Part shown: piece after piece, positions 18,545-27,534 of the stretch
Numbering within the stretch: the first letter of the stretch is position 1
How the letters are laid out: every line of letters begins with the position of its first letter
Source of the DNA: Thalassospira sp. HJ
GTDB lineage: Bacteria; Pseudomonadota; Alphaproteobacteria; Rhodospirillales; Thalassospiraceae
Reading direction: 5' to 3'
NCBI RefSeq assembly: GCF_000948415.1
Contig: NZ_JYII01000006.1
Coordinates: 1 to 64,000 of the forward strand
DNA length: 64,000 bases
The notes under the pieces: generated by a model
Seen by the model: only the letters and a program-made list of their open reading frames with translations
Told to the model about the DNA's origin: nothing
Databases searched by the model: none
Made by a program: the position numbers and the translations under genes

Positions 18545-19342
18545 TTAGCGATAAAGGCTTTTACGCAAGGTGCGGTATGCCCAAAGACCGTTAAGCGCAT
18601 CCGTGCCCAGCCAACGCCGGAACGGACGCAGTAACAGATAAACCGGACGCAGGAGCCGGATCACCTTACGGAGCGGCACCAGTTGCGGGGCATCTTCGCC
18701 GGCGGTCTGCACATACGCCTGCCAGCCGGCACGCAGCAGTTCCGGGCGTTTTTTGAATTCGCGCTGGATTGAAAAGACAAACAGCAAAACATCACGCGCC
18801 TGCGCGTCAATCAACGGCATGCGGGCGTTCGGATCTTCTTCGAAATCAATAAATCCTATCTGGCCATCTTCACGCAGGGTCATGTTGCGCAAGAGCGGCG
18901 CACCATGTGCGATGCCTTCGCCGTGCAGACGTGCGAGCGCTGTACCCGCCGCGACAACATGGGCACGGATGGCGTCATCATCGCCCTTTTGCACGTCATC
19001 ATCGATGCAGCTTTGCAAGATGCGGCCATTATCGCCGATGGCAATCCAATTTTCGCCAACATCAATCAGGTCGGGAACCAGCACGCCAAGGGCGGTGAGC
19101 TTGCGCAAGGTTGCCGCTTCGCTTTCAAGTCCTTCTTGCCCGCCAGGCGACACTGTCGGGCGCAGCAATGGAATGCCGGTAATGTTGGCAGCAAAGCGTT
19201 GAACACGATGCCAGACCTTGTGCTTGGCAGGGACCGATTGCTTCACCCAGATGCGCCGGTTCTCCCAGCGCAGCGGGAAAACGCGTGCACCCACGCCCTG
19301 GGCAAGGGTATGTTCGACAAGTGCGTGGAGTTGCTCGTTCAT
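18545..19342 (-). CDS. Atypical kinase-fold protein (InaA/BUD32/WaaP-like)
   Basis: A 265-residue protein with a protein-kinase-like core. K34 in IWVKQS resembles the ATP-anchoring lysine, E73 or E75 the helix-C glutamate, HGAPLLRNM (146-154) the catalytic loop and IDFEED (165-170) the metal-binding DFG-like motif. The aspartate normally following HG is alanine (A148), so the catalytic mechanism is altered or activity is lost. Relatives include lipopolysaccharide and Kdo kinases, so a role on an envelope glycolipid is plausible from the neighbourhood. Upstream of the ATG I see no clear ribosome binding site. Convergent with the glycosyltransferase, 13 bases apart. Confidence 0.65.
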   Translation of the reverse strand: MNEQLHALVEHTLAQGVGARVFPLRWENRRIWVKQSVPAKHKVWHRVQRFAANITGIPLLRPTVSPGGQEGLESEAATLRKLTALGVLVPDLIDVGENWIAIGDNGRILQSCIDDDVQKGDDDAIRAHVVAAGTALARLHGEGIAHGAPLLRNMTLREDGQIGFIDFEEDPNARMPLIDAQARDVLLFVFSIQREFKKRPELLRAGWQAYVQTAGEDAPQLVPLRKVIRLLRPVYLLLRPFRRWLGTDALNGLWAYRTLRKSLYR

Positions 19343-19517
19343 TTATTTGTCTTATATGTCGCTGCGCGGTCACCGCATGCACAGTCGATTTTGTGTCCCG
19401 AATACGCGCGCTGCGGCTTGCCGCCTATGGCCGGTCATGATAGCAACAGCGCGTGCACTTAAATCATATTTTGCAGCCATATCCATAGAGATAGTATCAC
19501 GTTGATACAACGTGGAA

Positions 19518-21326
19518 ATGGCTTCGAAGATCAGGAACAGATTATTGCCCAAGAATTCCCTCGACCATACCGCAGAACATTGGGGCACATGGCCGCTGGT
19601 CAAACGCATCGTTCAGGATGCTGTGGCACCCTATTTCGGCAAGATCCTTCTTGCGCTTCTGTGTATGGCGGCGATGGCCGGTGCGACCGGCCTTTATGCG
19701 CTTTTGATGGATCCGATCATCAACGATGTTTTCATCAGCAAGCAGGAAAACATGCTTGTGCCGGTCGGGGCGGCTGTTCTTGGATCCTTCGCGCTCAAGG
19801 GCTTTGCCAACTATGGCCAAACGGTCCTGATGAGCTATGTCGGCGGGCGTATTCTGGCTGATCTGCAAAACAGTCTTTATGAACATGTCATTCGGCTTGA
19901 TATCGGTTTCTTCCATAGCACCAATACCGGCAAGCTGATCACGCGTTTCACTAATGACATCACCGCGATGCGCGCAGCCGTTTCAAACTCGCTCACCGGG
20001 TTTGGCAAGGATCTCCTGACCGCCACGGTGCTGATCGGTGTGATGTTCTACAAGGACTGGCTGCTTGCGATCATTGCCTTTACCGTATTCCCCGCTGCGA
20101 TCTATCCGATTGCGCGACTGGGTAAACGTATGCGCAAGGTTTCCGCCAATACCCAGCAACAGATTGGCGAATTCGCCACCCTGCTTGAACAGACCTTCCA
20201 GGGCATTCGCCATGTGAAGGCATACGGTATGGAGCCCTATGAATGTTCGCGCATGGGCAAGCTGGTTGAAACCGTCTTCAAACTGAGCTTCAAGGCATCG
20301 ACCGTCAGCGCACGGTCGTCCCCCATCATGGAAACGCTGGGTGGTGCGGCGATTACCGCAATCATCATTTATGGCGGCAGCCGCGTGATCGATGGTGCGA
20401 GTGACCCGGGCAGCTTCTTTGCCTTTATCACCGCCCTTCTTCTGGCCTATGAGCCGGTCAAGCGTCTGGCAAATATCAACATCACCTTGCAGCAGGGCCT
20501 TGCTGCGTCCCAGCGTGTCTTTACGGTTCTGGATATCGAACCTGAAATTAAGGACGCCCCGGATGCCAAGGACCTTGTCGTTTCGGGTGGCAACATCAAC
20601 TTCAAGAACGTTGCCTTTTCCTACAACCCGGAAATCACGGCACTCCGCGAGATTGATCTCGATATCAAGGCGGGCGAAACCGTGGCCCTTGTCGGCCCGT
20701 CAGGTGCTGGTAAATCAACCATTCTGAACCTGATCCCGCGTTTCTATGACATTAGTCAGGGTGCGATCACCATCGATGGTCAGGATATCCGCAATGTGAC
20801 GCTTGAAAGCCTGCGCAAGGCGACCGCCCTTGTCAGTCAGGAAATCACCCTGTTTGATGATACCGTGCGCGCCAACATCGCCTATGGCCGGGCCGGTGCA
20901 TCCGATGCAGAGATTGAGCAGGCCGCAAAACAGGCAGCAGCCCATGACTTCATCGGTCAGCTTGAACACGGCTATGACACCATTGTGGGTGAACATGGCG
21001 TAAAGCTTTCGGGTGGGCAGCGCCAGCGTATCGCCATTGCACGTGCGATGCTCAAAAACGCTCCGATCTTGTTGCTTGATGAAGCCACATCCGCCCTTGA
21101 TACGGAATCCGAACGCCATATTCAGGGGGCTTTGGCCGAACTGATGAAGGGGCGCACCACGCTTGTGATTGCACACCGTCTGTCGACCATCGTTGATGCC
21201 GACAAGATTTGCGTGATCAGCAACGGTCGCGTGACCGAACAGGGCAAACACGAAGAATTGCTCGAACTGGGAGGGGCTTACGCCCATCTCTATAACTTGC
21301 AATTCTCGGAAGAAAACGGAAACTGA
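19518..21326 (+). CDS. msbA: ABC transporter with fused permease and ATPase, MsbA-like lipid A exporter
   Basis: About 602 residues with six N-terminal membrane segments and a C-terminal ATPase. Walker A is GPSGAGKST, the signature is LSGGQRQRIAIARA and Walker B is ILLLDEATSALD. As a homodimer, MsbA flips lipid A-core from inner to outer leaflet of the cytoplasmic membrane. Direct continuation into an acyltransferase, waaA, lpxK and lpxL genes supports lipid A export over drug efflux. The start is uncertain: ATG at 19518 is used, GTG at 19512 is possible, and neither has a strong ribosome binding site. Confidence 0.88.
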   Translation: MASKIRNRLLPKNSLDHTAEHWGTWPLVKRIVQDAVAPYFGKILLALLCMAAMAGATGLYALLMDPIINDVFISKQENMLVPVGAAVLGSFALKGFANYGQTVLMSYVGGRILADLQNSLYEHVIRLDIGFFHSTNTGKLITRFTNDITAMRAAVSNSLTGFGKDLLTATVLIGVMFYKDWLLAIIAFTVFPAAIYPIARLGKRMRKVSANTQQQIGEFATLLEQTFQGIRHVKAYGMEPYECSRMGKLVETVFKLSFKASTVSARSSPIMETLGGAAITAIIIYGGSRVIDGASDPGSFFAFITALLLAYEPVKRLANINITLQQGLAASQRVFTVLDIEPEIKDAPDAKDLVVSGGNINFKNVAFSYNPEITALREIDLDIKAGETVALVGPSGAGKSTILNLIPRFYDISQGAITIDGQDIRNVTLESLRKATALVSQEITLFDDTVRANIAYGRAGASDAEIEQAAKQAAAHDFIGQLEHGYDTIVGEHGVKLSGGQRQRIAIARAMLKNAPILLLDEATSALDTESERHIQGALAELMKGRTTLVIAHRLSTIVDADKICVISNGRVTEQGKHEELLELGGAYAHLYNLQFSEENGN

Positions 21327-21352
21327 TCCGGGCAACTTCGGGACAATCGGGC

Positions 21353-22120
21353 GTGCAGTGGCATAAACGGATCATAAAAAGCGACACAATGCGCAGCTTC
21401 ATGTGCTGGCTTGCGGCTGGCTATGTGCGTCTTGTGCGTTTGACCGGCCGTTGGCGTACCGATGGTGGCGATTTGCCTACGCAATATCTGGCAGAAGGCA
21501 AACCGTTCATCGTTGCCTTCTGGCATCAGCGTCTTTTGATGATGCCCTATACCTGGCGCTCGGTCGGTGGTGATCATCCGTTCCGGATGCTGATTTCATC
21601 GCATCGCGATGGCGAAATTATCTCACGCACCGTTGCCTATTTCGGGATTGATACCATCGCCGGATCGACCGGTGTTGGCAAAGGTGGTGCCGCCGCACTT
21701 CGCCAGATCCTCAAGGCGCTTAAGGCAGGTGACGTCGTCGGCATGACGCCGGATGGCCCGCGCGGACCGCGCATGCGCGCCTCTGACGGCGTCATTCAGG
21801 CAGCCCGCATGGCCGGCGTGCCGATTTTTCCGCTGACCTATTCCGCTTCCAGTCGGAAGATCTTTCAAAGCTGGGATCGCTTTGTCCTGCCGCTGCCTTT
21901 TTCGCGCGGTGTATTTCATTGGGGCGCGCCGGTCTTTGTCGACCGAAAACTTGATGAAGTAGGCCTTGAAGCCAAGCGGATTGAGCTTGAAGACGCGCTT
22001 ACCCGGCTTACCCAGGACACCGATAGCAAGCTTGGCCTTGAACCAATCCCGCCAGCAGCGCCCGATGAATTGCCCAAGCAAAAGCGATCTGCCATGGCGG
22101 CGGGGGATACCGGGTCATGA
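21353..22120 (+). CDS. DUF374 lysophospholipid acyltransferase-family protein
   Basis: A 255-residue membrane-associated protein of the DUF374 family. FIVAFWHQRLLMMPY, ISSHRDGEIISRT, GSTGVGKGGAAALR and MTPDGPRGPRM are the characteristic blocks; the TPDGPRGP segment resembles the substrate-binding motif of plsC-type acyltransferases. In alphaproteobacteria this gene commonly precedes waaA, suggesting an acyl transfer step in lipid A or a related glycolipid, though the reaction is not established. A GTG start at 21353 is used; an ATG at 21389 is possible. The stop overlaps waaA as ATGA. Confidence 0.8.
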   Translation: MQWHKRIIKSDTMRSFMCWLAAGYVRLVRLTGRWRTDGGDLPTQYLAEGKPFIVAFWHQRLLMMPYTWRSVGGDHPFRMLISSHRDGEIISRTVAYFGIDTIAGSTGVGKGGAAALRQILKALKAGDVVGMTPDGPRGPRMRASDGVIQAARMAGVPIFPLTYSASSRKIFQSWDRFVLPLPFSRGVFHWGAPVFVDRKLDEVGLEAKRIELEDALTRLTQDTDSKLGLEPIPPAAPDELPKQKRSAMAAGDTGS

Positions 22121-23409
22121 GCCTGTTTTATGCTTATCGCGCCGCCACCCGTCTTCTCGGCCCGGTCGTGAACCTTTATCTCAACCGGCGCAAGAACCGT
22201 GGCAAGGAAGATGCCGGCCGCATTGGTGAACGCTTTGGGCATCCCGGTGCCGCCCGCTCGAAAGGTCATCTGGTCTGGATACATGGCGCCAGTGTTGGTG
22301 AATCCCTCTCGGCCCTGCCGGTGATTGATGAAATCCGCCGTCGATACCCAGAAGCTTCCATTCTGGTCACTACCGGCACAGTCACCTCGGCAACCATGAT
22401 GCATGCCCGCCTGCCCAAGGGCGTCATTCATCAGTTCGTGCCAATTGATCGACAGGTCTGTGTCGCAAGGTTCCTGCATCATTGGAAACCCGATGTTGCG
22501 CTTTGGCTTGAAAGCGATTTCTGGCCCAACCTTCTGACCAAGGCAAAAAAGGCTGGCGTCAAGCTGGCCCTTTTGAACGGCCGTATCTCGGAAAAGAGTT
22601 TCAAGGGCTATTCCCGCTATCCATCGTTCATTCGTCCGGTGATCTCTGCCTTTGATCTGATCCTGACCCAAGGGGATGACGAAACCACCCGCTTTGAAAG
22701 CCTTGGCGCAGGTTCCGTGCAGGCTGTCGGCAATCTGAAATTTGCCGCCCCGCCTTTGCCCGCCGATGAGATCGAACTGGCAAAGCTTCAGGAACAGATC
22801 GGCAGTCGTCCGGTCTGGCTGGCATCAAGCACATTTAAGGGCGAAGAACATATTGCCGGCGAGGTACACAAGAAACTCGCCAAGGACCACAGCGGTGTTT
22901 TGACCATCATCGTCCCGCGCCATCCCGATCGGGCAGATGACATTGAAGCCGACCTGATTGCGCAGGGACTTCAGGTATCACGTCGCAGTCTTGGCCATGA
23001 CATCACGCCGGGCACCGATGTTTATCTTGCCGATACCATGGGTGAGCTTGGCCTGTTTTACCGCATTGCGCCGATTGTCTTCATGGGCAAGACGCTTTGT
23101 GCCAGTGGCGGTCAGAACCCGCTTGAACCGGCACGGCTTAACTGTGCGATCCTGCATGGCCCGGATATGAGCAACTTTGCCGCGATCAGCAGCGAGATGT
23201 TGGCCTGTGGCGCCTGCCGCCCGGCAGCAGACGCCGATGATTTGGCGCGTCAGGTTGCCGCCCTTCTGCGTGAACCGGAAACCGCCGGGAAAATCGCCAA
23301 GGCCGCACTGGATTACGCAAATTCCAAGGCCGAAGTTCTTGATCGCACCATGGATGCCCTGCGCCCCCTGATGGCGCAAAAGGACATCAAAGAGGTGGAT
23401 CATGCGTGA
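22117..23409 (+). CDS. waaA: 3-deoxy-D-manno-octulosonic acid transferase WaaA
   Basis: A 430-residue GT30 enzyme that adds Kdo from CMP-Kdo to lipid IVA on the cytoplasmic face of the inner membrane. Hallmarks are the N-terminal YRAATRLLGPVVNLYL segment, HGASVGESLSALPVI, VTTGTVTSATMM, the middle block HPDRADDIEADL, and FMGKTLCASGGQNPLEPARL near the C-terminus. It overlaps the preceding DUF374 gene by four bases and the following lpxK by eight, so translation is coupled through the whole cluster. Confidence 0.95.
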   Translation: MSLFYAYRAATRLLGPVVNLYLNRRKNRGKEDAGRIGERFGHPGAARSKGHLVWIHGASVGESLSALPVIDEIRRRYPEASILVTTGTVTSATMMHARLPKGVIHQFVPIDRQVCVARFLHHWKPDVALWLESDFWPNLLTKAKKAGVKLALLNGRISEKSFKGYSRYPSFIRPVISAFDLILTQGDDETTRFESLGAGSVQAVGNLKFAAPPLPADEIELAKLQEQIGSRPVWLASSTFKGEEHIAGEVHKKLAKDHSGVLTIIVPRHPDRADDIEADLIAQGLQVSRRSLGHDITPGTDVYLADTMGELGLFYRIAPIVFMGKTLCASGGQNPLEPARLNCAILHGPDMSNFAAISSEMLACGACRPAADADDLARQVAALLREPETAGKIAKAALDYANSKAEVLDRTMDALRPLMAQKDIKEVDHA

Positions 23410-24373
23410 TCCGGAATTCTGGCAACATGACGGTATCATCCCGAAACTCCTTAGCCCGCTTTCGGCCGCTTGGCGGGCCGGTGCCTGTTTTCGCAAACTG
23501 ACCACCACCCCACGTCATCCGGGTTGCCCGGTCTTTTGCGTTGGCAATTTCACTGTAGGTGGCGCCGGAAAGACCCCGACTGCAGTCGCGCTTTATGAGC
23601 TCCTGACAAACCTTGGCCGTACCCCACATTTTGTCAGCCGCGGCTATGGCGGATCCCTTGAAGGGCCGCACCGGGTTGATGCAAACACCGATACTGCCGC
23701 CAAGGTTGGCGACGAACCGCTACTGCTTGCCCAACACGGCCCGGCCTGGATTTCACGCAACCGCGCATTGGGGGCGGAAATGGCCCGCGATGCCGGGGCT
23801 GATGCGATCATTCTTGATGACGGTTTGCAAAACCCGACCCTGATCAAGGATTGCAGCTTTGCGGTCATCGACAGCAGTTATGGCATCGGCAATGGCCGCG
23901 TCATGCCCGCCGGACCGATGCGTGAAACGCTGATCAGTGGTCTGGAAAAGGTGCGCGCGATCATTCTGATTGGCGATCAGACACCGGAATTCATCACCCA
24001 CCTGCCTGCTTCTGTCCCGGTGTTACGGGCGGCAGTTGAGCCAACCAATGCGGCAGAATTCGATCGGGCCCGCGTTCTGGCCTTTGCCGGTATTGGGCGG
24101 CCATCCAAATTCTATGACAGCCTCAGACAGACTGGTGCGCAGATTGTTGAAACCCGTGATTTCGCCGATCACTATCCCTTCACGTCTGAGGAACTGACAA
24201 CCTTGCGTGCAGACGCCACAAGGCTTGGTGCCAAACTTGTCACTACGCAAAAAGATCTGATGCGCTTGCCAATATCGGAGCGGGACGGCATAAGCAGTCT
24301 CGACATTCGTTTGGTGTTTGACGCACCAGATCAGCTTGCCCGTATCGTGACCTCAGTACTTGCCGATGGATAA
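23402..24373 (+). CDS. lpxK: Tetraacyldisaccharide 4'-kinase LpxK
   Basis: A 323-residue inner-membrane-associated kinase that phosphorylates the 4' position of the lipid A disaccharide to give lipid IVA. The P-loop FCVGNFTVGGAGKTPTAVAL and downstream SRGYGG, VGDEPLLLA and the DDGLQN motif (acidic catalytic residues) are intact. The start codon lies inside the end of waaA, and its own end overlaps the next gene, indicating a tightly packed operon. Confidence 0.95.
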   Translation: MRDPEFWQHDGIIPKLLSPLSAAWRAGACFRKLTTTPRHPGCPVFCVGNFTVGGAGKTPTAVALYELLTNLGRTPHFVSRGYGGSLEGPHRVDANTDTAAKVGDEPLLLAQHGPAWISRNRALGAEMARDAGADAIILDDGLQNPTLIKDCSFAVIDSSYGIGNGRVMPAGPMRETLISGLEKVRAIILIGDQTPEFITHLPASVPVLRAAVEPTNAAEFDRARVLAFAGIGRPSKFYDSLRQTGAQIVETRDFADHYPFTSEELTTLRADATRLGAKLVTTQKDLMRLPISERDGISSLDIRLVFDAPDQLARIVTSVLADG

Positions 24374-25265
24374 GAACAGCAAACTCTACAAAATGCGCCA
24401 AAAATACCTGTCTCACCCGCTGCAGGGGTTTGGGGCGTATCTGGCTTATTGGATGTTTGCGCTGATGCCGATTGATATGGCATCGGCCTTTGGCGGCTGG
24501 CTTTTGCGTACACTTGGCCCCAAGGTCGGCCAGACGAAAAAGGCACGCAACAATCTGGTCGCCGCCTTCCCGGAAAAATCCCCCGAAGAGATCGATCAGA
24601 TTATTATCGGTATGTGGGACAATCTTGGCCGTTCGATTGCGGAAATCCCGCATTTACACAAGATGCGGCCGGGCGGGCCGCGAATCGAGGTGGTCGGTCT
24701 TGAAAACGGCCTTGCGAGCAAAACCGACGACAAGCCCGGCCTGTTCTTTTCCGGTCACATCGGGAACTGGGAAGCAACCATGTGCATCGCCGAAGCACTT
24801 GGCATGGATATGATGAGTGTCTATCGCGCACCGGATAATCCCTGGGTCGAGAACCTGTTCATGCGGGCGAGAAAAACCTTCAAAGGCAAACTGGTCAAAA
24901 AGGGTCCAGAAGGTGCGCGCAAGCTAACACGTTACCTGAAAGACGGCGGCCATGCCTGCATGCTGGTAGATCAAAAAATGACCGATGGTATCGCCGTGCC
25001 ATTTTTTGGCAGAGACGCGATGACAGCCCCGGCATTGGCACAGTTTGCGATCAAGTACGATGCACCGATTATTCCAGTTCGTTCAGAACGTCTGGAAGGT
25101 GCGCATTTCCGCGTCACCTTCTATCCAGCACTTGAAGTCACCAAAACCGGGGATCGACGTGCAGATATTCTCGCTATCATGACCGATGTGAATGCTACGA
25201 TGGAATCCTGGATCCGCGAACGACCGGAACAATGGCTTTGGCTGCATCGGCGCTGGCCGAAGTAA
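24366..25265 (+). CDS. lpxL: Lipid A late acyltransferase, LpxL/HtrB family
   Basis: A 299-residue membrane acyltransferase adding a secondary acyl chain to Kdo-lipid IVA. After an N-terminal hydrophobic segment (AYLAYWMFALMPIDMASAF) comes the catalytic H-x4-E motif in FFSGHIGNWEA and the later LVDQKMTDGIAVPFFGR block. The ATG at 24366 overlaps the lpxK stop by eight bases; a TTG at 24360 is a less likely alternative. No second paralogue (LpxM) is seen in the window. It ends the lipid A operon. Confidence 0.9.
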   Translation: MDKNSKLYKMRQKYLSHPLQGFGAYLAYWMFALMPIDMASAFGGWLLRTLGPKVGQTKKARNNLVAAFPEKSPEEIDQIIIGMWDNLGRSIAEIPHLHKMRPGGPRIEVVGLENGLASKTDDKPGLFFSGHIGNWEATMCIAEALGMDMMSVYRAPDNPWVENLFMRARKTFKGKLVKKGPEGARKLTRYLKDGGHACMLVDQKMTDGIAVPFFGRDAMTAPALAQFAIKYDAPIIPVRSERLEGAHFRVTFYPALEVTKTGDRRADILAIMTDVNATMESWIRERPEQWLWLHRRWPK

Positions 25266-25370
25266 ATTCTCCTGCAAGTGAATTGATCGGGGCATTAACC
25301 GAATAGGAACCCTGTTGACGCAGACTGACTGTCCATCGCCTGTCGACCGCGTCTTAGGAGCCCACCTTTC

Positions 25371-25964
25371 TTGCGCCGCTTGCTGATCATAATGTGCCTT
25401 ATCCTTGCAGGGTCGCTCTTTGTTGCGTGGCCAACGATGGCGCTTGATCAGGATGATACGACCATTCGCGATACGGCGCGCGATATCCGGCTGCGGATTT
25501 CGGAACTGGACCAGCAACTCAAGGAGCATCTCAGGCGTGCGCTTGAGGAATTCGGCACCCGACAAGTCGAATGCACATCAGACCAACCGCGCAAGACCCT
25601 CTCAGAATGCGTCGAGGTTGATGCCCGCGATCTGACCCGGACCACCATCACAATTGCCTCTGCCGGGCAGGATGACGCCAATCTTCTTGATGATCTGGCC
25701 GATACCGAGGAACGCTTTGCCCTGTTCACCCGTGAAATGAACAAGACAAACGACCTTCTGGCCCGTGCGGGCGCCAAGCTTTATCTCAACAGCCTTGATG
25801 TTGCCCCGGAAATGGATCAGTTGCGTCGCGACGTGATTGTCTATGTCGAGCGCAAGCAGGCCTATGAACTCCGCACCAAGCAGGCGCTTCTGATCGCCAC
25901 CGTTGCCATCATTCTGGTTGCGATCTTCTCGCTAATTTTTGCCGTTGTTCAGCGTTTCAGATAG
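25371..25964 (+). CDS. Exported coiled-coil protein with C-terminal membrane anchor, unknown function
   Basis: A 197-residue protein with a signal-like hydrophobic N-terminus (residues 4-24, LLIIMCLILAGSLFVAWPTMA), a charged helical middle (residues about 28-165, heptad-like IRLRISELDQQLKEHLRRALEE) and a hydrophobic C-terminal helix (KQALLIATVAIILVAIFSLIFAVV). The middle holds two cysteines 16 apart (VECTS and SECVE). The layout suggests a periplasmic coiled coil anchored in the inner membrane. A TTG start at 25371 with TAGGAG upstream is the best choice. I recognise no family. It abuts the convergent ggt gene with one base between stops. Confidence 0.65.
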   Translation: MRRLLIIMCLILAGSLFVAWPTMALDQDDTTIRDTARDIRLRISELDQQLKEHLRRALEEFGTRQVECTSDQPRKTLSECVEVDARDLTRTTITIASAGQDDANLLDDLADTEERFALFTREMNKTNDLLARAGAKLYLNSLDVAPEMDQLRRDVIVYVERKQAYELRTKQALLIATVAIILVAIFSLIFAVVQRFR

Positions 25965-25965
25965 G

Positions 25966-27519
25966 TCACATTCCGCTCTGACCCACGATGAGCTGATGGC
26001 CATTGCGTCGACCGTCGCCAATCGCCGAAAGCACATCCCCATCGCCACTGACCTTGGCGGCATGCACCCCGCCAAAGAACATGTCTTCACAATCCCAGCG
26101 ATGCTGATTGGCAAGGCTCAGCCCATCAAGCAGTGCACCATCAAATCCGGGCTCAACCGACAAAAGGTCATCTTCAACATGCATACGTGGTGCGGAAATC
26201 GCCCCGTGCAGGGTCATGTCAAAGGCATCGATATTGAGCAACACCTGTAACATGGTTGAGCGGATCCGGTTTGATCCCCCCGATCCGAGTGCAACCGACG
26301 CCCCGTCTTCGCCAAGATAAAGGGCCGGCGTCATCATAGAGGTCATCCGAACGCCGCACGGCCAGTTATGAAAACCGTCCGGTGAAAGATCGGCTTCGCC
26401 CAGCATGTTGTTCATCATGATCCCGGTCCCGGGCACAACACGGCCCGATGACGATCCGTTTGAGATGGTCGCAGCGGCAAGGTTGCCATCCGCATCCACG
26501 ACGGAAATATGGGTCGTCCCCTGCTGACTAAGCGGGCGTTCGCCAATCATCGAACGATAGCGTTCGCACAGCTCATCACCAAGAATGGCGGGACTTGCCC
26601 CATGCTCCCCACGGGCAAGACCGGTGGCGTGAATGATCCGAGACATCGCCTCAAGATGGCGTTCCGAACCAAACGCACCCAGTGCCATTTCCCGCGCAAG
26701 CTTTAAACCAAACCCGACCAGAACCCCGCCCGAAGCTGGTGGCGGGTTTAAAACAAACCGCCCCTTGCGCCCGGTTATTAAAAGGGGATCACGCACCAGC
26801 ACGCGATAGCTGGCAAGATCCTGTTCTGTCAGGTAGCCACCATGTTCAGCACATTCAGACGCAAGCTTGGCGCCGAGGTCGCCCTCATAAAATCCTGCTG
26901 CGCCGCTTTCGACCAGATAGGCAATGCTATCGGCCAGGTCCGGCTGGCGATGGGGCACACCGGCATCCAGCAACTCGAAACTGTTCGGATCAGTTTTGCC
27001 CGCCTTGCCAAACACCTGACGGCTGTCCGGCGAGAACGCCAGAAGCGGCTCGACAATGCCCATGACATAGCGCTGAAACGCATCAAGTTTGACGCCACTC
27101 TTTGCGGCCTCAATTGCCGGCTCGGCCAATTTGGCCATCGGCAGTTTGGCAAGATCGTCATGCACGGCAAAAAGACCGGCAACCACACCCGGTGTCGCAA
27201 CCGATCCATAGCCACCGTGAAATTCCTGCGTCACACCACCGGTGAAGGTCGCGAGGCGGCTTTCAAATTCAAGGTTTTCACGTGATCGTTTTTCAAGCGG
27301 GGTTTCGACAAAGAAATCATAAAGCCTTGGCGTTTCCCCAGCGGGCCGGGCCATGACAAAACCACCACCACCAAGGGATGCCAGAACCGGTTCCGCCACA
27401 CAGGCCGCCCACATCGCGGCAATCACCGCGTCAAAGGCGTTGCCGCCTTCTTCAAGCACGCGGGCCGCCGCACTTGCGGTAACAGAATGTCCTGCGGCAA
27501 CGGCCCCGTGGGTTTTCAT
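25966..27519 (-). CDS. ggt: Gamma-glutamyltransferase family protein
   Basis: A 517-residue Ntn-hydrolase precursor. The self-cleavage nucleophile is the second threonine in SQQGTTHISVVDADGNL, dividing a large and a small subunit, and NGSSSGRVVPGTGIMMNNML forms the binding loop. The enzyme hydrolyses or transfers gamma-glutamyl groups, for instance from glutathione. No signal peptide is visible (MKTHGAVAAGHSVTASAAARVLEEGG), so this copy is probably cytoplasmic, unlike classical periplasmic GGT. It is third in a row behind xseA and the M23 peptidase gene, with a 15-base gap. Confidence 0.9.
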   Translation of the reverse strand: MKTHGAVAAGHSVTASAAARVLEEGGNAFDAVIAAMWAACVAEPVLASLGGGGFVMARPAGETPRLYDFFVETPLEKRSRENLEFESRLATFTGGVTQEFHGGYGSVATPGVVAGLFAVHDDLAKLPMAKLAEPAIEAAKSGVKLDAFQRYVMGIVEPLLAFSPDSRQVFGKAGKTDPNSFELLDAGVPHRQPDLADSIAYLVESGAAGFYEGDLGAKLASECAEHGGYLTEQDLASYRVLVRDPLLITGRKGRFVLNPPPASGGVLVGFGLKLAREMALGAFGSERHLEAMSRIIHATGLARGEHGASPAILGDELCERYRSMIGERPLSQQGTTHISVVDADGNLAAATISNGSSSGRVVPGTGIMMNNMLGEADLSPDGFHNWPCGVRMTSMMTPALYLGEDGASVALGSGGSNRIRSTMLQVLLNIDAFDMTLHGAISAPRMHVEDDLLSVEPGFDGALLDGLSLANQHRWDCEDMFFGGVHAAKVSGDGDVLSAIGDGRRNGHQLIVGQSGM

Positions 27520-27534
27520 GATCCTGCTTTCCCG

